Shown piece after piece: positions 1-6,452 of a DNA stretch of 6,786 nt. The stretch covers positions 1 through 6,786 of the forward strand of contig JAPKMV010000186.1 in assembly GCA_026645635.1 (NCBI GenBank), given 5' to 3'. The notes beneath the pieces were generated by a model. That model was not told where the DNA came from, ran no database searches, and saw nothing but the letters and a program-made list of their open reading frames with translations. This stretch comes from Caldilineaceae bacterium. Its GTDB lineage: Bacteria; Chloroflexota; Anaerolineae; Caldilineales; Caldilineaceae. Every line of letters begins with the position of its first letter. Position 1 is the first letter of the stretch. The position numbers and the translations under genes are program-made.

Positions 1-780
1 CATCGCCTGCTCGATGGGGCGGAAGTCCTCCTGGGTGAGGCCCAGCCGCGCCCAGAGCAGCGGGCTGAGCGCGTGGCCGTAATAGGCGATCTTGCGGGCG
101 AGCACATGGCGCGCTGCGTCGGCGTCCTCGTCCAGCGCCACCCAGATGCACGCGGCCAGGTCGAGCTTGCCCAGGTGCGGGTCGCGGCGAGCCAGCCCTG
201 CCTCGATCAGCGGACGCACGCCGAAGTAATGTTCGGGCGGAAAGAGGAGCGGCAGCGCGCCGTCGGCCAGTTCGCCCGCCAGCGCCAGCATCCGGGGACT
301 CATGGCGCCGATGTAGATGGGCGTGACCCGCGGCGCGGGAAAGCGCAGATAGGCGTCGCCGCTCCAGCGCAGGAAGCGCCCGTCGCAGGCCACCCGCTTA
401 CCGGCCAGCAGCCCGCGCACCGCCAGCACCGTCTCACGCACCGCGGCCAGCGGAGCCGTCTGCTCGATGCCCACCCACTTGAGGAACTCGCCCGCGCCGG
501 CGGCCAGCCCCAGGTTAAAGCGGCAGCCGCTCAACTCGTCCAGCGTGGCCGCCAGCATCGCGATCTCCGCCGGGTGCAGTGTATACGGGTTGAGTATGCC
601 TGCACCGAACTCCAGGCGCGTCGTCGCCTGCGCCACCGCGGCCAGGATCACCGGCGCGCTGCGCAGGAAGAGGTCGTGGCTCACCCAGAGTTGGTCGAAG
701 CCGGCGGCCTCGGCGGCCTGGGCGCAGGCGACATACTCCGCCAGGGTGAGGTCGTTGTTGAGGCGGATGCTAAAGCGCAT
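1..780 (-). CDS. LLM-class (luciferase-like) flavin/F420-dependent oxidoreductase, partial (C-terminus beyond left edge)
   Basis: The frame is open from an ATG at 780 to the left edge and gives 260 residues with no stop. Family members are usually about 320-340 aa, so the last quarter is missing. The protein reads as a TIM-barrel luciferase-like oxidoreductase of the Mer/F420-dependent subgroup. Visible family features are the early AAEAAGFDQLWVSHD segment (about 22-36), the GAGILNPYTLHP segment (59-70, the region of the non-prolyl cis-peptide and the NPYTxHP signature), LDELSGCRFNLGLAAGAGE (80-98), and PIYIGAMSPRMLALAGELADG (154-174), which typically lines the cofactor pocket. Such enzymes transfer hydride between reduced F420 or FMN and an organic substrate in the cytosol; the substrate cannot be told from sequence. 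The start overlaps the end of the upstream CPBP gene by 11 nt (ATGCGCTTTAG shared), with a weak GGAAG upstream, so translational coupling is likely. F420 rather than FMN use is inferred from the Mer-like motifs. Confidence 0.88.
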   Translation of the reverse strand, partial: MRFSIRLNNDLTLAEYVACAQAAEAAGFDQLWVSHDLFLRSAPVILAAVAQATTRLEFGAGILNPYTLHPAEIAMLAATLDELSGCRFNLGLAAGAGEFLKWVGIEQTAPLAAVRETVLAVRGLLAGKRVACDGRFLRWSGDAYLRFPAPRVTPIYIGAMSPRMLALAGELADGALPLLFPPEHYFGVRPLIEAGLARRDPHLGKLDLAACIWVALDEDADAARHVLARKIAYYGHALSPLLWARLGLTQEDFRPIEQAM

Positions 781-1606
781 CGGCGGTGCTTCCGGCTGCT
801 GCCGGCGCCGATTTGCGCCAGAATGCCGCCGCTCCCAGGGCCAACACCATCATCAGCGGTGTGGCCAGGTCGGACTGCACGATGGTCAGCGGCTGGTTGG
901 CCAGGGCGTGCACGCCCACAGCGAAGAACAGATTGTCGGTGCGCAGGTACAGGAAAGCGTAGTAGAGGCCAAAGATCGTCAATCTGACCATGTCCAGCGC
1001 CATGTCGGCGGGGCTTAGGCCGTAGAAAATGCGATTCGGGATGTGGATCAGGGCAAAGACGATCTGCGCCAGCAGCACGGCCAGCGCCAGCCGCCAGCGC
1101 GGATGGGCAAGCAAGCCGCTGCGCAGTTTGAGCCACACCTGGGGCGGCAGAAAGCCGCGGTAAATGATCTCTTCGCCCAGGGCGTTGCCAAACACCTGCG
1201 CGATCAGCGCGCCAAGCATCACCGTGACACCGCGTTCGGCCCAGCGCGGGTTGATGGGCGCCTCGCCCAGCGTCGCCCAGGCGCCCGCCGCCAACAGCAC
1301 CTGCGTGATCACCCAGATCGCTGCGCAGACGGCAACCGCCGCAGGCAGCCGGGCGGCCACCAGCCCCACATCCGCCGGGCGCTGGCGGCCCAGGCCAAAG
1401 ATGACCCCGCCGATCACCACGACGATGATGATGGCGCTGCCCATCAGCGTCCAGTCCACCAGACCGAACGTTGCCGAGACGATGATCGACGGCGCCGTCA
1501 GTTGGAAAAAGACAAGATTCACAAACGCGGCCGCGGCAACAACGGCGACAAGGAAGATCGCCAGCACGCCCCAGCCGACCTCGCGCACATCCCGCCAGGC
1601 TTTCAT
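770..1606 (-). CDS. CPBP-family intramembrane glutamic protease (CAAX/Abi type)
   Basis: A 278-aa hydrophobic protein with seven or eight predicted membrane segments (roughly 11-36, 48-72, 88-110, 125-141, 172-190, 203-222 and 246-263). It carries the three CPBP/Abi signatures in order: EEIIYR with E145, E146 and R150 (EExxxR), FALIH with F184 and H188 (FxxxH), and HALAN with H233 and N237 (HxxxN). These glutamate and histidine residues form the active site of the Rce1-like intramembrane protease family; bacterial members act on unknown membrane substrates or in bacteriocin self-immunity, and no bacteriocin-like gene is visible here. The start at 1606 is chosen because GGAAGGAG lies at 1617-1624, 10 nt upstream, and the hydrophobic N-terminus begins there. 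The same frame stays open upstream to 1774, but that would cross the ftsH terminator and the ftsH 3' end. The stop codon overlaps the start of the LLM oxidoreductase. Confidence 0.92.
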   Translation of the reverse strand: MKAWRDVREVGWGVLAIFLVAVVAAAAFVNLVFFQLTAPSIIVSATFGLVDWTLMGSAIIIVVVIGGVIFGLGRQRPADVGLVAARLPAAVAVCAAIWVITQVLLAAGAWATLGEAPINPRWAERGVTVMLGALIAQVFGNALGEEIIYRGFLPPQVWLKLRSGLLAHPRWRLALAVLLAQIVFALIHIPNRIFYGLSPADMALDMVRLTIFGLYYAFLYLRTDNLFFAVGVHALANQPLTIVQSDLATPLMMVLALGAAAFWRKSAPAAAGSTADAL

Positions 1607-1616
1607 GGCATCGCGT

Positions 1617-1624
1617 CTCCTTCC
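1617..1624 (-). promoter_or_regulatory. Shine-Dalgarno site fixing the CPBP protease start
   Basis: GGAAGGAG on the minus strand, 10 nt before the ATG at 1606. It selects this start over the longer in-frame possibility reaching 1774. Confidence 0.75.
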
Positions 1625-1631
1625 TGCAAAC

Positions 1632-1673
1632 AAAAAAACGCCCGCACGCGGCGACAAAAACCCGGTGCGGGCG
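1632..1673 (-). terminator. Rho-independent terminator after ftsH
   Basis: On the minus strand a perfect 9-bp GC-rich stem (CGCCCGCAC at 1665-1673 pairing with GTGCGGGCG at 1639-1647) encloses a 17-nt loop that can itself pair a further CGG with CCG. It is followed directly by seven T residues (1632-1638). It starts 22 nt beyond the ftsH stop codon. This is the classic intrinsic terminator arrangement and should separate ftsH from the CPBP/LLM pair, although no separate promoter for that pair is obvious in the 25 nt left before its start. Confidence 0.88.
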
Positions 1674-1694
1674 CTGATGAACTCTGACTGCGTT

Positions 1695-3626
1695 CTATGC
1701 GGGCGCAGCGGCCTGTGCAGGAGATTCGCTGCCCTGGATGAGCTTGAGAAACTCCTGGCGGTCGAGCACTTCACGCTCCAGCAGCGTCTCGGCGATCAGG
1801 ATTAGCTGATCGTGGCGGCGGGTGAGCACCTCGCGCGCCCGGCTGTAGGCGGTCTCCACGATGCGGCGCACTTCGCGGTCGATCTTGCGCGCCACATCTT
1901 CGCTGTAGGTGCGTTGCTCGCCGATCTCCATGCCCATGAAGGGGTTGGAGTCGCCATGCTGCAACTGCATCGGGCCGATCACATCACTCATACCGAAACG
2001 GGTCACCATTGCCTTGGCGACCTTCGTGACTCGCTCCAGGTCGTTGGCGGCGCTGGTGGACGGCTCGGCGAACATGATCTCTTCGGCGACGCGGCCGGCC
2101 AGCAGCCCGGCCAGCGTATCCTCATACTCGGCGCGGCTGCGCAGGTTGCTGTCCTCTTCGGGCAGCGGCATGACGTAGCCCAGCGCCTGGCCGCGGCTGA
2201 CGATGGTGATCTTGCCGACTGATTCGGTGTGGCTCAGTTCTTCCATGACAATGGCGTGGCCGGCCTCGTGATAGGCCACGATGCGCCGGTCGTTGTCGTC
2301 GAGGACGCGGCTGCGGCGCGCCGGCCCGGCCATCACCCGCTCGATGGATTCCACCAGCTCGGTCATAGTGATGGTGCGCTTGTTGCGCCGCGCCGCCAAA
2401 ATCGCAGCCTCGTTGACCAGGTTCTCCAGGTCGGCGCCCACCATGCCCGCGGTCTGCGCGGCGATGACGCCCATGTCGATGTCCGACGCTAGCGGCTTGC
2501 CCCGTGCATGGACGTTGAGGATCGCCTCGCGCCCGCGGCGGTCTGGCCGGTCGACCACCACCTTGCGGTCGAAGCGGCCCGGGCGCATGAGCGCGGGGTC
2601 AAGAATGTCGGGCCGGTTGGTGGCGGCGATGATCACGATGTTGGTGTCGGTGTCGAAGCCGTCCATCTCCACCAGGATCTGGTTGAGGGTCTGCTCCCGC
2701 TCGTCGTTGCCGCCGCCCATGCCCGCGCCGCGATGGCGCCCCACGGCGTCGATCTCATCGACGAAGATGATGCAGGGCGAATGCTTCTTGGCCTGCTCGA
2801 AGAGGTCGCGCACGCGGCTGGCGCCGACGCCGACAAACATCTCCACGAACTCCGAGCCGGAGCTGGCGAAGAAGGGCACGCCGGCCTCGCCCGCCACCGC
2901 CTTGGCCAGCAGCGTCTTGCCGGTGCCTGGCGCGCCGACCATCAACACGCCTTTGGGGATGCGCGCGCCCAGCGCCGCAAACTTCTGCGGCTCCTTGAGA
3001 AACTCGACGACTTCCGCCAGTTCTTGCTTCGCCTCGTCCGAGCCGGCCACATCGGCGAATGTCACCGTGGGGCGGTCGGCGCCTTCCATCTTGCGCGCCC
3101 GGCTGCGCCCAAACTGCAGGGCGCGGTTCTGGCCGCCGCCCCCCGCCTGGCGCATGATGAAGATGAAGAAGCCGAAGATCAGCAGCATGGGCAGCAGCAT
3201 CATCAGCCAGCTAAAGATGGCGCTGCTGTTGGGCGCGCTCTCGACGCGCACCGGCAGCGCTTCCAGTTGGGCGGCGCTGACGCCCAGGCGGCTCAAGGTG
3301 TTGAGCAAACTCTCCGCCGTTTCTTTGCGGGTGTAGAGGCGGGCGCCATCCTTGAGTGTGACCGTGACGGACTCGCCCTGAATGACGATGGATTCGACGC
3401 GGTCGCCCTGCACAGCCGCCGCCACGCGATCCAGGCCGACCAGGTTGGTGGCTTCGGTGGGGCCGTTGAAGAGATAGCGCGAGCCGATCACCAGGAGGAT
3501 GATCAGCACAATCCAGAACCAACCGCGGCTGAGCCAGTTGCCGCCGGAATTTGTGGGGCCGCCGGGCGACCGCTGTGGGCCGTCGTTGCGCTGGGAAGGT
3601 TGGGAAGGTTTCTTTTGATCTGCCAT
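1695..3626 (-). CDS. ftsH: ATP-dependent zinc metalloprotease FtsH
   Basis: A complete 643-aa FtsH, normal for the family. FtsH is a membrane-anchored hexameric AAA+ protease that unfolds and degrades membrane and short-lived cytosolic proteins. In order: a Pro/Gly/Asn-rich hydrophilic tail (1-34), a first membrane segment (about 36-53), a small extracytoplasmic domain (about 55-133), a second membrane segment (about 136-158), the AAA+ module with the Walker A motif GAPGTGKT (231-238), pore-loop FVG (264-266), Walker B IIFVDEID (286-293) and the second region of homology around [10 protein letters not shown]...RPGRFDR (335-354), then the peptidase domain with the zinc motif HEAGH (453-457) and the third ligand D529 in AANDLE. 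All catalytic residues are intact. The start at 3626 gives the usual N-terminus; its Shine-Dalgarno is poor, and the frame stays open to an ATG at 3755, but the extra 43 residues look unlike FtsH. A terminator follows the gene. Upstream lies a gap with a long hairpin. Confidence 0.98.
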   Translation of the reverse strand: MADQKKPSQPSQRNDGPQRSPGGPTNSGGNWLSRGWFWIVLIILLVIGSRYLFNGPTEATNLVGLDRVAAAVQGDRVESIVIQGESVTVTLKDGARLYTRKETAESLLNTLSRLGVSAAQLEALPVRVESAPNSSAIFSWLMMLLPMLLIFGFFIFIMRQAGGGGQNRALQFGRSRARKMEGADRPTVTFADVAGSDEAKQELAEVVEFLKEPQKFAALGARIPKGVLMVGAPGTGKTLLAKAVAGEAGVPFFASSGSEFVEMFVGVGASRVRDLFEQAKKHSPCIIFVDEIDAVGRHRGAGMGGGNDEREQTLNQILVEMDGFDTDTNIVIIAATNRPDILDPALMRPGRFDRKVVVDRPDRRGREAILNVHARGKPLASDIDMGVIAAQTAGMVGADLENLVNEAAILAARRNKRTITMTELVESIERVMAGPARRSRVLDDNDRRIVAYHEAGHAIVMEELSHTESVGKITIVSRGQALGYVMPLPEEDSNLRSRAEYEDTLAGLLAGRVAEEIMFAEPSTSAANDLERVTKVAKAMVTRFGMSDVIGPMQLQHGDSNPFMGMEIGEQRTYSEDVARKIDREVRRIVETAYSRAREVLTRRHDQLILIAETLLEREVLDRQEFLKLIQGSESPAQAAAPA

Positions 3627-3798
3627 TGGATTCTGTATGCTTACCCTAATCTCACATGCGCCGCATTCCGGCGCTCTGCCATCATCTACAGGGGCAAATG
3701 TGCTGCGTCTCTGCCGCACAATCCTGCCGCCGTCAAGCCAACACCAATGTAGCAAGTGCGCGGCGGATAGTCGGTAAGGTGGATCGGCTTTCCCAGCT

Positions 3799-3864
3799 AA
3801 TCTCTAATCTCCAATCTCCAGTCTCCGCTTGGGACTTGAGATTGGAGATTGGAGATTAGAGATT
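3799..3864. repeat. 27-bp inverted repeat made of heptanucleotide units (STRR-like hairpin)
   Basis: The left arm (3799-3825) is read as 7-nt units AATCTCT, AATCTCC, AATCTCC and AGTCTCC. The right arm (3838-3864) is its reverse complement as GAGATTG, GAGATTG, GAGATTA, GAGATT. The 27-bp arms match at 26 positions with a 12-nt loop (3826-3837). It begins 11 nt beyond the stop codon of the HAD-like gene and ends about 170 nt before ftsH. No T-tract follows on either strand, so it is not a standard intrinsic terminator, though such a stem could stop or protect the 3' end of the HAD transcript. Short tandem heptamer repeats of this general kind are known from cyanobacterial genomes. The rest of the 3627-3875 gap shows no gene or clear promoter. 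Confidence 0.85.
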
Positions 3865-3875
3865 GTCAATCTTGT

Positions 3876-5081
3876 CTACAACCGCTCCAACGCCTCCTGA
3901 ATGCTGCCGCCGACGCGATGCGTTTCGGCGCGGTGGAGCGGCGCCAGGTTGCCCGCGCTCCGCCGATCGGGCGTGGAGGCCTCATCGGGCTTGTCGCTCA
4001 GGCAGAGAATCGCGCAATCGCGCGCCTTGAGCCACATGGCCAACTCGTAGACTTCTTCGGTGATCGTGATCTCACCGGCCAGCAGTTCTGCGACGGTGGC
4101 GTCGTCCTCCAGGTTGCCCATGTACTCCAGCGTGCTGATGAATTCCTGGCGGCGGAAACGCTTGAAGGGCGTCGGATCGCCGTTCTGCACGCTGCTCAAC
4201 ACGGCTTCGTGCGTCTCCTGGAGCTGTTCGCCGAGCGCGGGATTGATCATCATGCGGCTGTTCACCCAACGGATGAACTGCTCGAAGTTGTCCAGGCTGT
4301 TGGTGTTGGCCTCTTCCAGCACCTCGTCGAAGGTGATCAGGTTGGTGTTGAGCACGAGGCAGATGTAGGCCAGGTAGTCCTGGTTATCGGCGGTAAACTG
4401 GTGATAGCGAGCGCGGTTTAGTTCGTTGTAGTGGCGTTCGAAGGCGGCGCGGTCGAACTTTTCCCCCAGCACCGAGTCCATCGTGCGGAAGATGCCGGTG
4501 AGCCGCGCGCGGTCGATCACCTTGTCGTTGCGCCCCTTGGCGCCCAGCGCGGTCTTGTCGATGTCGATGATGACCGCGGTGCGCTGGTCGAGGGCAAAAC
4601 CCTCCTGGCGCAGCATCGTCACCCAATCGGCCAGCATCTGCCACCGGTTGGCAGTGTAGACGCCGCCGTCGTCCAGGGTGAAGGCCGCCGCTTGCTCGTC
4701 CCGCTCGGCGCCGATGAAACAGGCCCCGCGCAGCCGGCTGAAGGCGACAATGTTGCGATAGGCCTGGCCGTCGTTGAAGAGAGTATCGCCGAGGAAGATC
4801 ATCTCCCGCAGCGGCTGCTTGGCGCGGCGCAGTTCCTGAATCTTGTGCAAGAACCAGGTTGCGGCTTTGGCATAGTCAGGATCTTGCTTGCGTGGAATCT
4901 GCTCGGTGCGCAGTTCCATGTCCAGGTAGGCGGTGCGCAGCCCTGGCAGCCGCTTATCCACCGGTTCCAGGTTGCGGTAGATGACCATGTCACCGGAAAA
5001 ATCCGCCAGGCGTCCCCGGCCAAATTTGGCATAACTGGCAATCTCCGGAGGGCTGGCTAACACGCTGGCGGTCGACGACAC
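3876..5081 (-). CDS. HAD-superfamily-like protein of unknown function, possibly circularly permuted
   Basis: A 401-aa soluble protein with no signal peptide or membrane segment; I do not recognise a named family. A HAD nucleophile motif DIDKT lies at 173-177 (D173, D175) at the end of the strand TAVIID, and a motif-II-like strand AILCLSDKPDEAS with S362 lies near the C-terminus. Between them are about 185 mostly helical residues, the size of a large cap. Unusually, the segment before motif I contains FLGDTLFNDG (96-105), a good match to HAD motif IV (GDxxxxD, D99 and D104), preceded by IPRKQDPDYAKA (62-73), which resembles the motif-III lysine region (K65). The motif order is therefore III-IV-I-II. 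HAD enzymes are mostly phosphatases or phosphotransferases using an aspartyl nucleophile; the substrate here is unknown. The GTG start at 5081 is preferred because GAGAGGAG sits 8 nt upstream; the frame stays open to 5240 but the extension would run through palindromic leader DNA. An ATG 31 codons further in (codon 32) is the alternative. Confidence 0.82.
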   Translation of the reverse strand: MSSTASVLASPPEIASYAKFGRGRLADFSGDMVIYRNLEPVDKRLPGLRTAYLDMELRTEQIPRKQDPDYAKAATWFLHKIQELRRAKQPLREMIFLGDTLFNDGQAYRNIVAFSRLRGACFIGAERDEQAAAFTLDDGGVYTANRWQMLADWVTMLRQEGFALDQRTAVIIDIDKTALGAKGRNDKVIDRARLTGIFRTMDSVLGEKFDRAAFERHYNELNRARYHQFTADNQDYLAYICLVLNTNLITFDEVLEEANTNSLDNFEQFIRWVNSRMMINPALGEQLQETHEAVLSSVQNGDPTPFKRFRRQEFISTLEYMGNLEDDATVAELLAGEITITEEVYELAMWLKARDCAILCLSDKPDEASTPDRRSAGNLAPLHRAETHRVGGSIQEALERL

Positions 5082-5089
5082 TGGTTTTA

Positions 5090-5097
5090 CTCCTCTC
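5090..5097 (-). promoter_or_regulatory. Strong Shine-Dalgarno site supporting a GTG start
   Basis: GAGAGGAG on the minus strand, 8 nt before the GTG at 5079-5081. It is the best ribosome binding site in this part of the window and decides the start of the HAD-like gene. Confidence 0.75.
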
Positions 5098-5158
5098 GAA
5101 CAACGCCGGGTCTTGGCCACAGTGCCAGACTCGGTGCAGATCACGCTATGCTGTTCAT

Positions 5159-5187
5159 CTGGCGGGCGGAAGGTTCCCACCCGCCAG
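5159..5187. repeat. GC-rich 29-nt hairpin in the leader of the HAD-like gene
   Basis: On the minus strand CTGGCGGG pairs perfectly with CCCGCCAG, and the stem continues with two G-T wobbles and three Watson-Crick pairs to a 3-nt loop, giving 13 pairs in 29 nt. There is no T-run after it, so it does not look like an intrinsic terminator. It lies between the palindrome at 5212-5245 and the ribosome binding site at 5090-5097. It could be a folded 5' leader element or an intergenic repeat copy; the sequence alone does not decide. Confidence 0.6.
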
Positions 5188-5211
5188 GAACGGACGCTCG
5201 TCTCAAAGCCC

Positions 5212-5245
5212 ACGTTATGTCCGCAGGGACATGCAAACATAACGT
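5212..5245. promoter_or_regulatory. Perfect 9-bp nested palindrome, operator-like or transcript hairpin
   Basis: Arms ACGTTATGT (5212-5220) and ACATAACGT (5237-5245) are perfect inverted repeats. Inside, ATGTCC and GGACAT form an alternative 6-bp stem that uses part of the left arm. On the plus strand the right arm is followed by ATTTTTT, so it resembles an intrinsic terminator reading rightward, but no plus-strand gene precedes it. On the minus strand it would sit just downstream of the candidate start of transcription for the HAD-like gene, a place where a repressor site or an attenuating leader hairpin would be expected. Confidence 0.5.
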
Positions 5246-5256
5246 ATTTTTTGACA

Positions 5257-5286
5257 ATTCTACGCTATCTGCGGCGAATCTGCCAG
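5257..5286 (-). promoter_or_regulatory. Candidate sigma-70-type promoter for the HAD-like gene
   Basis: On the minus strand CTGGCA (5281-5286, four of six matches to the -35 consensus) is followed after 18 nt by TAGAAT (5257-5262, five of six matches to the -10 consensus). Transcription would start near 5250, giving a leader of about 170 nt that contains both hairpins. The site begins only 13 nt beyond the asd stop codon. The match is modest and could be chance. Confidence 0.3.
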
Positions 5287-5298
5287 AATTTCGGCTCC

Positions 5299-6357
5299 CT
5301 ATCCGACATAACCCTGTGCGACCAGCAGTTCAGCGTTGAGGAGGCTGCCGCCCGCCGCGCCGCGAATGGTGTTGTGGCCCAGCGCCATGAACTTGAAATG
5401 AAAGAGCGGGTCTGGGCGCAGGCGGCCCACGACGGTGGCCATGCCGGGCACGCTGCCGGCCAGCCGGTCGAGGCGCGGCTGCGGGCGGTCCGGGCGGTCA
5501 TCGTAGATAATGGCCGGCTGCGGCGCGCTGGGCAAGTTGAGCTGCTGCGCCAACGGGCGGTAATCGCGCCATGTCTCGATGATCGCTTCCTGCGTCGGAC
5601 GTTCGGCGAACTCCACGCTGATCGCCTCCAGGTGGCCGTTGCGCGTTGGCACGCGGTTACAGTGCGCGCTGACGACGAAGTCCGCGTAGCGAATGCCTTC
5701 CCCGTCGAAGCTGCCCAGCAGTTTCTGCGGCTCCTTCTGCTCCATCTTCTCCTCTTCGCCGCTGATGTAAGGCACCACGTTGTCGAGGATGTCCATGCTG
5801 CTCACACCGGGATAGCCCGCGCCGCTCACCGCCTGCATCGTCACCACGAAAACCTTCGTGATGCCAAAGCGCGCGTGGAGCGGATGCAGCGCGCTGACCA
5901 GGTGCGTCGTGCTGCAGTTCGGGTTGGTGGTGATGTAGCCCTGCCAGCCGCGGTTGCGCCGCTGCACGTCAATCAACTGGATGTGCTCCGGGTTGACTTC
6001 GGGGATCAGCAGCGGCACATCCGGGTCATAGCGATGGTTGCGGGCGTTGCTGCAGACGATGTAGCCCGCTGCGGCGAAGTCTTCTTCCACCTCGCCGGCA
6101 ATCTCCGAAGGCAGCGCGCTGAAGACAATCTTGCAGTCCGGCCCCGGCTCACACTCCTGGAGGATTACGTCGCGCACGCTCTCCGGCATGTCGCCGCGCA
6201 GGTTCCAGCGGCAGGCGTCGTAGTAGCGCTTGCCCGCGTTGCGGTCCGAAGCGCAGAGTGCGGTAATCTCGAACCAGGGGTGGTTTTGCAGCATCTGTAC
6301 AAAGCGCTGGCCTACGGCGCCCGTGGCGCCCAACACACCAACTTTGATCTTTTCCAT
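5299..6357 (-). CDS. asd: Aspartate-semialdehyde dehydrogenase, archaeal/fungal-type
   Basis: A complete 352-aa enzyme that reduces aspartyl-4-phosphate to aspartate semialdehyde with NADPH, the branch point to lysine/diaminopimelate, methionine and threonine. The N-terminal nucleotide-binding domain begins with [11 protein letters not shown] (7-17). The catalytic cysteine is C148 in [10 protein letters not shown], the substrate-binding arginine is probably R235 in [11 protein letters not shown], and the general base histidine is probably H242. The C-terminus has the [18 protein letters not shown] signature (328-345) that closes the coenzyme site. The [11 protein letters not shown] and [10 protein letters not shown] wording follows the archaeal/yeast HOM2-like branch rather than the E. 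coli one. The start at 6357 has GGAGAG 7 nt upstream (6365-6370). The same frame continues to an ATG at 6408, but that would begin inside the intergenic repeat. It follows hom after 95 nt and is probably co-transcribed with it. Confidence 0.97.
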   Translation of the reverse strand: MEKIKVGVLGATGAVGQRFVQMLQNHPWFEITALCASDRNAGKRYYDACRWNLRGDMPESVRDVILQECEPGPDCKIVFSALPSEIAGEVEEDFAAAGYIVCSNARNHRYDPDVPLLIPEVNPEHIQLIDVQRRNRGWQGYITTNPNCSTTHLVSALHPLHARFGITKVFVVTMQAVSGAGYPGVSSMDILDNVVPYISGEEEKMEQKEPQKLLGSFDGEGIRYADFVVSAHCNRVPTRNGHLEAISVEFAERPTQEAIIETWRDYRPLAQQLNLPSAPQPAIIYDDRPDRPQPRLDRLAGSVPGMATVVGRLRPDPLFHFKFMALGHNTIRGAAGGSLLNAELLVAQGYVG

Positions 6358-6364
6358 GAGAATT

Positions 6365-6370
6365 CTCTCC
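6365..6370 (-). promoter_or_regulatory. Shine-Dalgarno site for asd
   Basis: GGAGAG on the minus strand, 7 nt before the ATG at 6357. It supports the shorter asd start. Confidence 0.75.
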
Positions 6371-6382
6371 GTAATCATCAAT

Positions 6383-6450
6383 CGTAGGTCACGTTTCCAA
6401 CGTGACAATCCTCGCCACGATACTCTGTCACGTCAGGAGCGTGACCTACG
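6383..6450. repeat. REP-like paired palindrome between hom and asd
   Basis: Two 24-nt arms (6383-6406 and 6427-6450) are inverted copies matching at 20 of 24 positions, with an uninterrupted outer 11 bp (CGTAGGTCACG against CGTGACCTACG) and a 20-nt spacer. Each arm is also a small hairpin on its own: GTCACGT with ACGTGAC around 5 nt on the left, and GTCACG with CGTGAC around 7 nt on the right. The whole element can therefore fold as two small stems or one long one. This twin-palindrome layout is typical of REP/BIME-type elements mobilised by RAYT transposases. It starts 2 nt after the hom stop and has no T-run on either side. It could modulate read-through or mRNA stability between hom and asd. 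Confidence 0.8.
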
Positions 6451-6452
6451 GT

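Noticed and set aside
1607..1774. N-terminal extension of the CPBP protease to 1774
   Set aside because: It would overlap the ftsH coding end and translate the terminator; a strong Shine-Dalgarno sits directly before the ATG at 1606.
3731..3736. Minus-strand TTGACG as a -35 box for ftsH
   Set aside because: The hexamer 17 nt downstream is CAGAGA, a poor -10; the next TAGATG-like sequence is far too distant.
2508..3752. A 414-codon open frame on the plus strand opposite ftsH, and others at 73-987, 2281-3336 and 5113-6387
   Set aside because: They run antisense to clearly conserved genes, have low-complexity Arg/Ala/His-rich translations and no family motifs. Long antisense frames are expected in GC-rich DNA.
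3627..3755. N-terminal extension of FtsH to an ATG at 3755
   Set aside because: The added 43 residues are Cys/Arg-rich and unlike FtsH N-termini, with no better ribosome binding site; the start at 3626 gives the normal length.
3799..3864. Heptamer repeat as a CRISPR array or standard terminator
   Set aside because: The units are 7 nt without spacers and form inverted arms; no T-tract follows on either strand.
3876..3980. Possible frameshift truncating the C-terminus of the HAD-like protein
   Set aside because: The reading frame keeps normal codon use and plausible sequence to the stop, and nothing HAD-like appears in other frames before the hairpin.
5082..5240. N-terminal extension of the HAD-like protein to an ATG at 5240
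   Set aside because: The extension reads through palindromic leader DNA and gives a Cys/Arg-rich tail, while GAGAGGAG is well placed for the GTG at 5081.
5251..5256. Plus-strand TTGACA as a -35 box
   Set aside because: No acceptable -10 follows at 15-19 nt and no plus-strand gene lies downstream.
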